Assembly: GCA_013398015.1 (NCBI GenBank)
Contig: VZRR01007716.1
Coordinates: 320,298-384,297, forward strand
DNA from: Oreocharis arfaki
Lineage: Eukaryota; Chordata; Aves; Passeriformes; Paramythiidae
Length of the DNA stretch: 64,000 nt
Direction: 5' to 3'
The notes under the pieces are model-generated. The model saw only the letters and a list, made by a program, of their open reading frames with translations. It did not search any database and was not told the origin of the DNA. Position 1 is the first letter of the stretch. Every line of letters begins with the position of its first letter. Position numbers and translations under genes: made by a program. Shown here piece after piece: positions 12,801 to 26,089 of this stretch.

Positions 12801-15800
12801 ACCCTATATTTTGGAATGCAATCATCAAGAGTCAAGTTTCCCGTTGCTGGCGTTGCAGTCTTTGCCACTCTTATTTGCTTTTGTGATACCATTTTGCATT
12901 CCATATCAGAGAGACAAAGCTGAAATCCCCCTGTACTGATAGGCAGCCCAGTATCACATATCCTAAGAGTAAATGAGATGGGTAAGTACCTGCACTGAAA
13001 CTAAGCTCGGGGGTTGATGGTGAAACTCTGTGAATGCAAGAAATTGTGTATGATCTACTTCAGGTAATCAGTCCTTCAAATTCAGATCAAGTTAATTTTT
13101 ATCGCTTACTGAGTAATTTCTAATGTTTTTAAACTCCAAAACCATCCTAATCTGTATTTCATCCTGATCTGTTTTAGTCTTGTGGTCCACATATGTGATG
13201 AAGACCTTTGTTATATTTTTACTCTCCTTTCCAGCTGTGGAGGGCAGTGACAGAGAGGCTTTGGTGGGTGTCTGACATCCAGGCAGGATCAACCCACTAC
13301 AGGAACAAAACTATTATTGATTATTGATATCAATCTGGCTGGAGTGAACTGTGGAAAGCAAAGAACTGAAGATTACACTGTGTAAAAGGAAGCAGGGCAG
13401 GAGTTGTATTGCTACAAACATTTGAAATTTCAGAATATTCCCACCAAAAATTGCAACAAACTAAAGCACTCTAAAAGCTTCTCATGACAAAGGAAAGAAG
13501 GCAGAAGAGGAAAAAACCACCAAAACTACTTTTGTACCTACTATCTGGATGTTCATTTAGGCTGTAGGGATCTTGCATCGTGGTTTTCAATCTTTTATAT
13601 TGAGAGCAGGAACTTTGAAGATATTTTTCCTTTCACAGTCGCTACAAAGGCTGTGGGTAAGAAAATCCTTTGTTTTGCTTAGAATGAGTCTCTTGGCTGA
13701 ACAAAAATTACCTTCAGGACAGGAAAAGGGATCTTTGCAAAAAGAACAAAAAAATGTATTCCAGTAGAATGTTTCAGTTTTTATAAACTTTTCTCTATTG
13801 AAAAAATTATAATCAGAAAATTCCTACTTACCTCTAGAAAAAAAATCTTTCTTCATAGGATTTTTCATTTCTTCTTAAGTTTGTTTCAGTTGCAAGCTTT
13901 GTCACTATCATTAAATTATTTGTTTTGTAAGATAAATCTCTTCAAGAAAAGAGTACTGTATTTGCATATCTATTAAATACTGTTTTCATGTTATCACGAG
14001 AACACACTACTTATATAAACAGCATGTACTTTTTCTGCATTTTATTTTGAAGGCGTAAGATTTTCTCTGTACAGATATCTGTGAAACTTTTAGTAAGTAA
14101 TTCAAATGTTTGGTTATTAAATGAAACAGTTTCTCATTTCAATTTAGACTTCAGCATTTGCTCATTTCTCTGATTCAGTGTTTGGAATCAATTTGCTCTG
14201 TGCTGACACGTTGTTTATTTTAATGCTCAACCTTAAAAAGATTTCTGCAACCATAAATCTATAAACAAAAATGGTTGGGAATGTAACCTTTGTTTCAATG
14301 TTTGCTTTCTTCCCAACATGAATGCAAAATTCACACTTCTCAGGATCAAACACAAGCAATCCAGGTGACAAGGTGTGATATGACAACTGACTTATCTTAC
14401 CATCCACCTCAAGCTGGGATACTTGAAATATTAATGGGGTAAGAATGCCTAGGCATAAAAACAGAAATAAAGTTATTCAAGTAAATGCCTACATTTATTC
14501 TTTTAAAATGTGAGCACAACTCCAAATGGTCAAAATACTGTCTGATGTTGATGTATGAAGACAGCCACATTCTTTTTCTAGGCTTTTTTATTTAGCCATT
14601 CAGCTATTTGCAAGTTACTCTTCACTTAACATAATTTTGTTTTGTTGATTTTCAGGAATTGTTGTCTTTTTTGAAAATACTCAGTTATTTGCTAAATAAT
14701 GGATGTGGCAGAGTTTTCTCCCCACTGTACTAATAAAGATTAGAGGGAAATAGAGCTCCTGGGATTAAATTTGCTTGTAAGAGGATAATATATTATAAAT
14801 CAGCAGCAATAATGGCCTGTTACAATTAAAATACAAGAATTAAATGACCACTTTATGCTAAAACATTTCATAAAGCAAGAAAAATAATCTCATTAAGAAG
14901 TATAAACTTAAAAAAAAAAGAGTGGAGCTGCATATGCCAAAGGTTTCACACAATTTTGAAGTCAATATATAAAAGCAGTTACAAATATGGAATTTCATGC
15001 TGAGTCACACACGAATTTAAAGGGATATGTCGCCATGTATTAACATAATTTGTATTAATTCCTGTTGTCAAATATAAATAAATGTCAATAGTAATTTAAG
15101 TTTCATGCTAATATTTTAACTCAATTCCTGTGCCTTAAAAAACTCCTTATTAGGAAACCATAACCAAGTCACTTTTGCCTAATTTACAAATAATTGTAAT
15201 AAGAGCAGATAAGACATCAAGGACTGTAAACTGGTCTAGTCTGGCTGCAGGATGTCAGATCACAATATCACACACCTGAAGATGTGGCCTTTACTTATTT
15301 TCCTGTAGGAACAGTGTGTGATACACCTTCTTATGATAAACAGCACATAGCTCTCGGGCTTTCTGCTTGGCAGATGCTGTCTAGAATTCTAGAACCAAGT
15401 CAGAGGCAGTTATTTGGGAGAAAGCAAAAAAGGAGCAAGCTAAGAACAAAGATAAAGCTTCAGACAGAAAAGGACATTTCTGTACATGTGTGTGCAGTTA
15501 ATCAGCTGTTATGGCCACCATGTCTGACAAAATCTTAAAGCTAAGGCATCCCAGGAGACTAAAACTCTGAATCTCTGGGAATCAGGTAAGAATGACAGAG
15601 AGAAGGGTACTGGGGAGTTCATAGGGCTCAGAGAAGAGACTCCCCTTATATGTCAGAAAATGCACTGTACTCCTATCCACAGCAATTTTAGTTCTTTCAC
15701 ATCATACTCATTTCTGTAGAGTAAAAAAACACTATGATTTGAAAAGGTTTTGAATGTTTTTGATCAGGTATTTGCTTTAAAAGAAAAACATGCATAATTG

Positions 15801-16824
15801 CCAAATGTACTTTGTCATGATGTGTTTTAGTCTGGATATAGAGGACGAGTTCCATACTGTATTTAAATGTAGGGTTACTCAAATTCAGAAAATAAGTTAT
15901 GTTTATGTATTATCTACCATGGTTTATAAATTATTTACCATGAGAATTGCTCTTCTTGGCAACAATATCCATTTATTGGTGTAATAAAATAGCTCAGTAT
16001 AAAATAAATCTCTCAGTACAAAGTACAATCATAAATAGGATAAATATTATTCAATTTAATTAAGCTAGTTCTATATTTCCCTCTCTCCAAATCCAATTTT
16101 TTCCCTTTAGATTTATATAAGGTGTCATTTTTCTCTATAATATATTCTAACTTCGTGTTCACTTGAGTAATTTTTTCTTTTACAGTCAGTTTCAGAGAAA
16201 TCTTAGTGCTCTACAGATCCTCTTGATTTTTCAGGTTAATATTATGATAAATGCCAAAAGCTCTTTATGAGGTTTTAGTAGCAGCAATAATATCAGCAGC
16301 AAATCAAAGATAATCTAGGAAATTCTTGTCAATGATCTGATTGCCCTTGAAGGTTTTGGACAAAAGGTGAAATAGTGGCTGGGGCAGTGTCTTCCTGTCT
16401 AACAAGTCACTTTAATTTGCTATCTTCTCTTGTCAAGTGTAAAAGCTGTTAGAGTGGTCAGATAGACTCAGGTGAATTCAGTTTCATTTAATTTAGCTTT
16501 ATCTTAAGTGTTTTATACAAAAATCTCAACTGGTGCCTGAATTTAACAGCTACTTACAGTAACTTTGTGAATTTCTGTTAAAAAGAAATAAACCTCAAAT
16601 CTTGGCCAATGAAAATTTGTGGTATCTCAGTAAGTACTGAGTATCTCAAAACCAGATTATGTACTTTCTCTGAGAGAGAAAAGTGTTACCAATCCAAGAT
16701 GAAAGAAATGGAAGTCTATGAAGAAAGTGTTCAGTTATTTGAAGACTAACTGCAAGCAATTGTTCCTGGAAATTGTGTTAATCGTTTTATTTAATGAAAT
16801 GAGTCCTAATTAAATGTGTTTCTG
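9894..16824. other. Intergenic, nothing firm
   Basis: AT-rich non-coding sequence with a poly(A) run at about 11,154-11,176. Besides the very short exon-like segment at 14,401-14,448 nothing is recognised. Confidence 0.55.
14401..14448 (-). other. Exon-like segment, unrecognised (48 bp)
   Basis: Minus-strand acceptor gtttttatgcctag, an open 48-bp stretch (ILTPLIFQVSQLEVD with partial codons at each end) and a strong donor GATG|GTAAGA. Its end phase does not fit the next exon-like segment at 7,029 directly, so any link would need another exon. Very short, so chance is likely. Confidence 0.12.
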
Positions 16825-16992
16825 TATTTGTCACTTTTTCCCATTTTAAAACATGAACAATAAATACAGTTTATTTAAGTAATCATAGGATTTATCCAAG
16901 TAATCATAGGAGCTTGTTCTAGNCATATTTGTCACTTTTCCTCATTTTAAAACATGAGCAATGAATACAGTAATCATAGGAGCTTGTTCTAG
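16825..16992. repeat. Diverged direct duplication with an undetermined base at the junction
   Basis: Copy 1 (16,825-16,922) and copy 2 (16,926-16,992) both begin tatttgtcac and end taggagcttgttctag. Copy 2 has a few substitutions and lacks about 31 bp of copy 1. A single N lies at 16,923 between them. Copy 1 also repeats aagtaatcatagga internally. Confidence 0.85.
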
Positions 16993-19900
16993 AAGACACT
17001 GTATCTTCATTATTGTGAGGAGCACTAAATAATCTATATATGAAATGTAGTGCAGACAGTTCCGAGTTAGCATAAATGATAAAATCAAGGCAAATGTTCC
17101 AGAAAATATATTCAATGAAAACCAAAACACGCTGATGTGCCCATCAATCTGTATGAACTAGATAGATGGTCACTTTCTAGAAGCTTTCCAGTAAAAGTAC
17201 TTCTGTAAAATTTTGATGCCAAATGTCTGTCTGAAGTTAAATTTATCATTTAAACTTCAAGAATAATCTCTCTGAGAAATTATGCACAAAAGCAGTTGCT
17301 CTTGCCAGAAGGTGTTTGTATTATTTCTTAAATCCTCAAGATAAAAGCTTCATTCATAAATTATTGTTTCAGCAGTTCTTGAATGAGTGTGCCTTAAGGT
17401 GAATTAGTCTGTGACAAAAAACCCCGTGGAATTAACAAGCTAATACCATTTAAAGAACATGACATAGCACTACTTCAAAGCAGAGCCATCCCTCATATGC
17501 ACACATCCCCATTTTTATATTAAAGGTTCCATTTTGGGTGTAACAGAATCAAGAGAAGATCAGGAAGTGAAATAAGGAAAACATTTGTGAATCTCAGTTC
17601 TCCTTGGATTTAGAAATGACATTATTTTAAGATTAGGCTGTGACTCTGTAGAACAACAGTTGAGGTAAAGCACAGAGTGGAATAAAGGTTTTTGTCAGTT
17701 TGAATAGCCAAGTGGTTCTACCTGTTGGAAGAAAAGGAACCGGAAAATTATTTGGCTTGAAGTGAGATGTAAGTGAATGTGGAAATAAGCCTTTACCCTT
17801 AGTGCCTGGGTAAAAAAGATCTATTATTTTCCCCTAACCTTACAATAAATGTGGCTAATGTAAACTATGAGAAACATAAAAAGGATTTTCCTGTTTTCAC
17901 AGATCAGTGGAAGTGCTGCTTTTTCAATACCTCTTAAGCACTTCCAGAATTGGCAAAATAGGTTTTTTTCAGACCTGTGCTGTTTTCTGTGAATTTCAGG
18001 GATACCATGTTTGGTACCATGTGCAGATCTGAGTGAAAGATTTGTACATATGGAAGAGCAATACTCTTCATCTTCCTGGCTTATGCAAAACAAGAGTGAA
18101 ATAAATAAACAAAATATTTACGTCTTATGAAAATGTTGTAATGGTATGCTTTCCAAAGGTTCTGAGTAAAAGATGGGCATGTTTTGGACAAGTCTTCACA
18201 GAAAATATGGAAAGATGTTAGCTGCTCAGATATTTGGGTTCAGAAGGCAGTAAGTCTGGTTACTGGTTAATGAAAGAATTTAAATGTCACAGATTAGATA
18301 TGAATTCTTACAGCTTTAGTTTTCCTCCAGGGCTTCAACAAGCAAGGTTTTTAATGTGCAAAGACTATCAGCAGTATCCTTTCGGTATCTCCTAAGTTAG
18401 AAGCAAAATTGGCTTTGTGGGCTAGATGAAAGGTGGTGTTTCCAGCTAGTGAGGAGGGAAACATTCATGAGTGGGCTGGTGGAATTTAGGCTTTTCTGAA
18501 ATAATGGCATTCAGCAAACAGTATTACTCTTATAATGCAATAGGGTGGAATAGGTGAATAGAGTGGAATGTTTTTCAAAAATAAGGAAATAGTTGATGTA
18601 ATGAATATGCAGAACCCAGTTAAATTATTTCCTTTTGTCCTGTCCCCCAGAGATGATCTTCTGGTTAATGCCTGTCACTGCAAAAGATTTCTGCAAGTGT
18701 GTTAACCCGGAATTACAGGGTTTCAAGCTACTGCCACTTACTGGAAGAGGCTCCCAGGGAAGGGAATATCTGAATTCCCAATTTTGAGAGGTATCAGCTG
18801 GCTAAAACATTTCAGGGTGCTTACAGAGCACTCAGATCTGTATCGCAAACCTTACACAGAAAGACCTTCTGCCTGGATGTTGTTTTCACTGAACAAAGTC
18901 TTAATGAGGATACCCAAGCATGTGCACGTAGCTGCCTTCTTCTATAGGTCTCTCATATTTTCAACCTGACCCCACAAGGAGATGCTGAAATTCATTAACT
19001 TGAGAATTAATGCAAAATACATGTTTTAACACCGCAATGGGACTGTTGTCTGCCTCTTCCCAACTAGCAGTGTAACACATCATTTTGGAATGACCACACA
19101 TCCTGCAAACTGTATACAAAAGGCCTCTTACCTCTGTCAGATAGTAGTGAGCCCTGAACAAAAATATAAAGTATTTCAGGGTGGGTTTTTTTGTTGCCGG
19201 GGTTTGTTTTGTTTTGTTTTTAATTTTTAATCAAAGACTCTTCTGGATGGAAATCAAGCAGATTAAATTATGGGTCAATTATATAAATAACGTTTCATTA
19301 AATACCAAAAGCAAAAAAGGAAACATGAACTACTTTAAGGCAAACCTGTCAGTCTTTCACTGCAGGGTGCCACTTGAATGTGTGGCAATTTAGCACCATG
19401 TTTGGTTCTGTATTAATGTTTACATCTTTTGTTCCCAGGAGACAGCAGTTTCCCTATTTTAAGCAAAACAGTAACTAAATCAGTATTCTTGTAACATATC
19501 AAACACAAAAGGTGCTAATGTTTAAGGGGAGGGGATGACTTTGAAAAAGAAGGGGGTTAAAAATTAATTCTGCCCTTCTGTTTGGGTTTTTGTCCTCCAG
19601 CCAACGTTCATTTTTTAATACCTAGTTAAAGGCTTTCCACTGCTGTTTATGCCTGGACCACCTGTTCCCACAATGCACTCAAATCAGCAGGGTTTGGCAC
19701 TGCATTAGACAGTTCATAAAAATACTAGTTCAACAGTAGGCATTTAGGGTGAGCAGTCTAGATCCCACGATGAGTGCTATTTCACTTCCATAAAAACGTA
19801 GATGTTTATAACTAGGAAGAATAAATTTGATTGTAGGTCAAACTGGTGGAAGTGAAGGAAAAGGGACTTCAAAGAAAAGCCTCAAGTGTATTTGTAGCCT

Positions 19901-22900
19901 GAGCATTAGAGTGAGGGAGAAAGGGACAATATGGAGGAAGGAATGTAGACCATAATTTCTGGAGTTAAAGGAGTGCAAATGATGTTGAATAAAAAGAAAG
20001 AAGAGGCAACTTGTCTATTGATAGATTAGAATAGGAAGAGCAGGTGATAAATCATTTCCACACAAAGAGGTAAATGAGTGGTGTATAAAGGAACAGACAC
20101 AAGAAGAGAAGAGGAGATGAAGTGATAGATGGGTTGGAGATTAAACAGGCTGGTTAGTTTGGTAAATAATTATTGAGTGCTAGTTTTAAAAGCTCTCTGA
20201 AGTTTAAATTTTAATTCAACCTTCGTATCTGGCATCTCACAAAACTTTTTAATCCATAGGTGTATATACACATCTGGAAGAAAAAAAAAGTCCTGAAACA
20301 CAGCTACAAGCCTTTTTTGTGTAGCTCGTAAGAAACTTTTCTAGCTGCAAAGCTGGAGCTTTCTGGTTCCTTTAACTCCCTCTCATTGCTCCAGACATTA
20401 GGCTCTGCCTAACAGCTGATACCTCATGGGATTAAGGTGCTATTGCCATTGCAGGAAGTGAGGAGAAAAATGAGGTCCTCCTCCCTCTGGAATGAAGAGC
20501 TCTTCATTCACTCCCATTACATTAGCAGCCCCAGGCCTCTATTATTTGAATTTTCATGGAGAAAACACTTTATTCAAGGTCTTGGCACTGTAGTGTTCTT
20601 TGAAATTCAGTCCATGGGGGTTTATCCCATACATAAAACCACACTGAGAGAGAATCCCAGCCTTTTAAGCAAACAGCACTATATCTCAAACATTTTATCC
20701 ACTAAATCTGAAACGATTTTTTACATACTTTCACAAGTTGAAACTGAATGTAGACCCTGACCAGGTCTGTCCAGTGCATGTTTCCTGGTAAAATGAGAGG
20801 CTTGCTTGGACAGAGGCAGCTTTCTCTGGAAAGAACATGATACTTAGCTGAGAGATAAGTTACTTCTGGAACTTGAAGAGGAGTTGAGAGACAGGTTAGT
20901 TCTTTGTATGCAGTTCAGGAAGGTAGAAAAAATATTAATAATGGAATAGAATAAAAATGTTTTATAAGCCATCTTGTACCTGGTGAGGCTGATACAGATC
21001 TAGAGCCAACAGTCTAATAATCTCCTTGCTCATTCACTCCAGTGTCTCTACTTGGAGCTTTAAAATGATGGGTAAATAGTAGGTTCATTAGAGCTGGGTG
21101 TGCAAAGAACTGGCTCAGATCCATGGTCCTCAATATTTTTGTAATGTACTTAATGGTTTCTTCATACACTTTAAAAACTTCTGTAGCTCAAACATTTCCT
21201 TATCCATAGTGATCTGCAATCCAGAAGATAAGAGAGTTAAGAAATTGATTATTTTAAGACGGTTAAACCCAATCTTTTTATCCTAGACGAAGTGGAAATC
21301 TAATTTTTCAGAAAACACTTATGGAAACTAGCATAACATGAATGCAAAATAGTGTAGTAATATAATTCCTGCTTCAAATACACACCTTCCTTTGGGATTC
21401 TGCCCATGTAAATACCACCACCTTTTCTTTTTTTAGATTTCACCATGCATGTGAAGTGGATATTAAGAGACACTGCTGAATTTAAGACAAATTATTGGAA
21501 GTCTGTGTTGACTGCAGCCCAGCTGTCACACAGTCTTTTTTTTTGCCCCACCATAGAGGAGTTGCGACTTCTGCCTCTGTCTTTCCTTTGGTTCACAGCC
21601 TTCCACTAATTCTGAACACGAGCATATTTCCTGCACTTTTTGATGTCATCAAGCTGGCAAGTGTCTCATCTCATTTGCTGGAGCAAACCAAGGTGCTAGC
21701 ATGACTTTCTTGAATGGTAAATGTCATCACTGAGTGTGTAACAGCTGAGAATGTTGCCTCTAGCATCTGCCCACATGCTGCAGGGCTATCTGGCATATCC
21801 ACAATCGGTCTGCTAGCAGGAAAATAAATTTAAAAAAAGAAAAAAGAAACAAAACCAATGCAAATACAAAACCAAGCATTCAACTCTAATGGAAGTTAAC
21901 TCTTTCTTTAACAAGTACAGAAATATGACCATATCTGCTTCAAAAAGTAAACAATGAGTTAACTTTAAATGAGTTAAATGATCATTTATGCTGCCCACGC
22001 ACTGCCTCCTGCAAAGCTGTAAACGTGCTACAGATACAGAGAAAGAAATTCTGTCAAGTTTCATGTGGTTACTGTTGCTTGGGAAACCACTTCCTTGGTA
22101 ACTACAATGCATTCTCAGCACGTCTCAGTATCAATTTCTCTCTGGCTCTGAGACACACAAACCTGCAGTATGGTGTGAAGAGGGAACAAGAAAAACAAAA
22201 ATCCAATAACAACAGAGCCAACCTGAAGAATAAAGAGAACGAGCAAAAGATTTCTTGTTGCTGTTGTTTCAAATGTGTCTAAATGAAAAATAATGTAATC
22301 AGAAATCTATCTGGAAGTTGTTTTTAACATTGTTTGGAGGAGAAATCATTGATACATATCAGAAAGTGTGTCTCGAATCGTAAGTGTGAGGTTGGAGAGA
22401 GGTTCTTGTGTGGCTCTGGAGAATTGGCACTGAGCCTGCTACGGAAATTTGGCTGTCACTGGTGTTTTCTCTGTTCCAGTTTATCAGGACATTTGTTGCT
22501 GAATGCACGCTATATAATGCAGTTTAAGAAAATATCTGTTGAGAATAACTCAGTATTAAGACCTGTTAAGAATAACTACTATTTTGAACACAATTTCTAA
22601 AGAAAATTGTTATAAAAAGAAGACATAAACCTTAGAGACCTTTCCCATACTGCTCCAGAAGAGTGGCTCAGGGATACTGCTGCTAAACCAGCAACAGTTT
22701 CCTTACTGCTAAAACACAGTGACCTTTCTTTTAGAAGTATTGATTTGAGCTCTTTGCATAGAATGCAAAACTTGGTTTATTCATTGTTTCACACCAAAAT
22801 CTTGTCTTCTGCTTACCTGGACCTCCAACTTCTCTTTGACAGCAGATCCATGTAAGCAGCTCAGCACAGTTTTTGTTCACAGACTACATAAAGGAAATCT

Positions 22901-24329
22901 AAATTTTGTATGAAACAAATCAAAGAAATGCACTAGTTGTAGCACCAGCAAATTTTTTTCCAGTTTTATCTTTTTCTGGGCCTACTGTCAGAATCATTCC
23001 TGTGTCATTCCTGTAGCCCAAATTAAGTAATAGGGAAAGAGAGCAGGGCAGGACTGAGAATTAATGTCACATTAAGTGTCCTATCACTATTCTTACAGGC
23101 AAAGCAGACTCACAGGCCCGTACAGTCCATAAATGTGTGCACTGGAGGTTTTTTTCACACAGCTGGAAGTGATTAGAGTGGCAAAAAGGAGGCATCATGA
23201 CCTCTCTACTTCTGTTCATATTAAGTAGCTTAGGACAGAGTGACTCTAAGAAAGCATGAAAAATAAATAAGGATACTACAGAAATCATTTAAATCACCCT
23301 CTTTTTCAGTGCAATGAACTACTCCTTTTATGTATATCTGTTTAAATATATAGATTTCTATCTTTACATAGACATACACCCACTTGCCTTTTCATGGACT
23401 GAATAAATTCTTTTTCTACTTTTTTTGCGGACAAAAAATGGACTGGTTGAAGTTATTTTGTTCTTACAGGATGAGCATCAGCAAAAAACATTAATAGTGT
23501 CATTTTAACACCTTTAGTTCAAGCATGCCTTCCACCCACACTCCAAATGGCAGAAGATATATGTAAAATACATCTCTTCCAGGAATTCAGGAACTTAATG
23601 AGTCAATGCAAAAATTGGTGCTAAACTGCAATAATATGCTCATCCCATTTCCTGGTGCTGCTTCCTGGGTTAAATACAGGGACAAATCAACAAATCCGAA
23701 AATTAGAAGAGTTTATCATTTGTTCTCTGGAAATACAGAAGTTTGTGTATTTGCTCTAGAATATGTGGCTGTGGGGAGGGGGCAGGAGGATTTCCCTGGA
23801 ATACTAGAAAAGACATGCTGGGGGGATGGGATAGATCTGACTAACAACAATCTGAGTAACAATCAATTTGGTGTTGACTACCTGGGTCAGCACTAGTTTC
23901 TCTTCGAGTACAGTGTCTTAATTCAGGAAAACAAATGAGAAAGGCCAAAGGAGTTGAACTGATATTATATTGTCCTACTATTTTCAGGTGGTTGAAATAC
24001 TTCTTCAGCATATGTTTATGGTACTTTGAGAATGAAAAACGGCAGTGGGAAATGCCAAGTGTTCCACATTGCTGAGATAGCACTTAAAATGTTTTGGCAG
24101 CACTCCTTCCCCTCCCTGTGAAGTTTAGTTACTCTATCCAAAAGCTCCAAGTAACCATTAGGATCAACATTATTTGGACACTGATGCCATGAAAGCCCTA
24201 GACTTGAATGTGAAGTTATAGGTCTCCTGGTGCATAATATTGCTTCCAAACTATTCTTGGATGAAAAGCAGTGTCTTGGAGTTATTTTATGATAATACTG
24301 TATTCCCCTATTGTCTGCTTTACGCCCAG
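16993..24329. other. Intergenic, nothing recognised
   Basis: AT-rich non-coding sequence. The longest open frame (minus strand, 24,016-24,390, 124 codons without an ATG start) has no recognisable product and runs into the CpG-rich patch. Confidence 0.55.
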
Positions 24330-24730
24330 AAATGGGTCCTGCAGCTTTAAACTGGGTCCGGGGAAGGAGTGGGAGCCGGAGCTCTGGCACGGGCTGTGTT
24401 TGAGCACTCTGCCCGCCCCGTGTTCAGCTTTGCTGCGGGGAGGGAGTTACATTTCTGCTTTTAGCCAGCTTGGTTTTTGTTAGCCGAAGCAAGTTTTCCA
24501 GGAACTGCAGTAGCAATTCGCCGGTGACTTCTGTGGTTTCTTGTGGAACTGTTCGACTTGGCTTTGGTGTGAGAAGCAGACCATGGGTGGGAGCTGGACG
24601 CCGCGGACCCGGGAGGAGGCTGCGGGGACACCGCATCTAGCTCCGGACCTCGGGAGAAGCCGAGCCAGCTAAGGAAAGAACTCGAAAGCCACAGCGAGGA
24701 GGTTTAATATCTGACAGTTATTCATTTTCC
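24330..24730. promoter_or_regulatory. CpG-rich patch, possible orphan promoter
   Basis: About 23 CpG dinucleotides in 400 bp, densest at 24,590-24,700 (for example gacgccgcggacccgggagg), within otherwise AT-rich, CpG-poor sequence 14 kb downstream of the GABRB2 transcript end. It includes a small perfect hairpin (gtgccctgcgggcac, about 24,737). A CpG-rich block like this often marks a transcription start. Neither strand offers a recognisable first coding exon: the 29-codon plus-strand frame starting atgggtggg at 24,582 is not a known protein. Confidence 0.4.
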
Positions 24731-25019
24731 CCCGTGCCCTGCGGGCACTTTGATTTTGAAATAAACAGGGTTTTTTTTACTTTCATCTAAGAAATTCCTC
24801 TCATATCGGTGGGAAGGGAGTGCCAAAACCTGTTTTCTTTAGAGGAAACGTTCATTCCAGAGCATTTTTCTCTTAAAATTGTGTCGAAACTGAGACAAAC
24901 AGGAAGTTACATATATGTAAAAACAAACAAAACAATTCTGAGAAAAATCAAAGCCAAAAGCACAAAGTGAAGTGGGATAACTCAGGTTTTCTGTTTTTTT
25001 TTTAAAGAAGTTTTCAACA

Positions 25020-25125
25020 ATTACATGTTCCAGAAATACACATGTAATACTTCATTCTTCTCCTGTCAGAGAATGACAGGAGAAGAATGAAGTACAGCAA
25101 TGCTCCTGTACAGCATTGCTGTACT
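25020..25125. repeat. Three consecutive perfect stem-loops
   Basis: Hairpin 1: 9-bp arms 25,020-25,028 and 25,040-25,048, 11-nt loop. Hairpin 2: 21-bp perfect arms 25,048-25,068 (tacttcattcttctcctgtc, then a) and 25,074-25,094, 5-nt loop gagaa. Hairpin 3: 14-bp perfect arms agtacagcaatgct (25,091-25,104) and agcattgctgtact (25,112-25,125), 7-nt loop. Each hairpin shares one to four bases with the next. No mismatch in any arm, which implies a recent origin or an active constraint. Confidence 0.95.
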
Positions 25126-25259
25126 ATGAATTTAAATACTGCAGTCAGACAACATCCTTAGTTTGGATGAGAGAAAAATTCTTGAGTATGTCATGTTTAT
25201 GTGTAAAAGTTCACCACCGTGATTTCATATCTAAATTTGTATCTTGTAGAACTATTACA

Positions 25260-25283
25260 TATTAATACAATAATGTATTAATA
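25260..25283. repeat. Perfect AT-rich inverted repeat
   Basis: 10-bp arms tattaataca (25,260-25,269) and tgtattaata (25,274-25,283) around the loop ataa. It lies 135 bp from the triple hairpin cluster. Confidence 0.9.
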
Positions 25284-26089
25284 ATGTATATGCTTTCCTA
25301 AGCAAAAAGCTTACTTCTGTGCCTAGAGTTTATTGAATATTTTTCCATTGAAATCACAATAAAAAAAAATTAAGACAAATATTAAACACATGTGAAAATG
25401 GGTATCCAATGCATAGGATGATAGGCTCCCACCTTGCATGTGGCCTGTTTCAGTAAGCACCATGCAAAACCAATAAAACCCAGGGGGACTTCAGTACATC
25501 ATATTATCAATTTGTAACAATAAAGTGGGCTACTACAAAATCAGGGTTCCAGGTTTTGCTGAGCCATTGTCCCTCAGAGTCACTGTGTGAGAGCCACTAT
25601 TACAGCCTGATCCATAGGTTATGGAATGTGGAGGCAAGAGATTTATATCCTTGTCATAATTGTGCCCTGTGCTGACTGGTACTGAGGTGATTGCGTCTGT
25701 CAACTTGCAGTGATTTGAAAATCTATGTTTAGAGAAGTATTTTATCCTGCCTTCTCTATGTAGCTCCTAATGTCTTCCATTCTGCTGTTTGAATGAAAAA
25801 ATTATGTTCTGTAGATTGCAAAAATTCATATAAGATGAACCACATCAAGACAGTCTGTTTGAAGTCTCTATACACTGACATTTAACTTCCCCTGTCTCCA
25901 AATAGCGGCTAAATGAGAAACTGCCAATTCAATTTGGACTACATTCTGATTTCCCTAGAGCACACCTGTTCCAATCCAGTGTAAACACAGAATAGCAGAG
26001 GAAACTAAGTCTCTGCAAATAAAGAGGACCAGAACCAGAAAGTTTGGAAATATACCCAAAAAACATGATTAAAACCAAATGAGGTTAGA

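Noticed and set aside
24016..24390. 124-codon minus-strand frame ending in the CpG-rich patch, tempting as a first exon
   Set aside because: It has no ATG start (opens at GTG), no good acceptor inside, no convincing donor, and no recognised protein.
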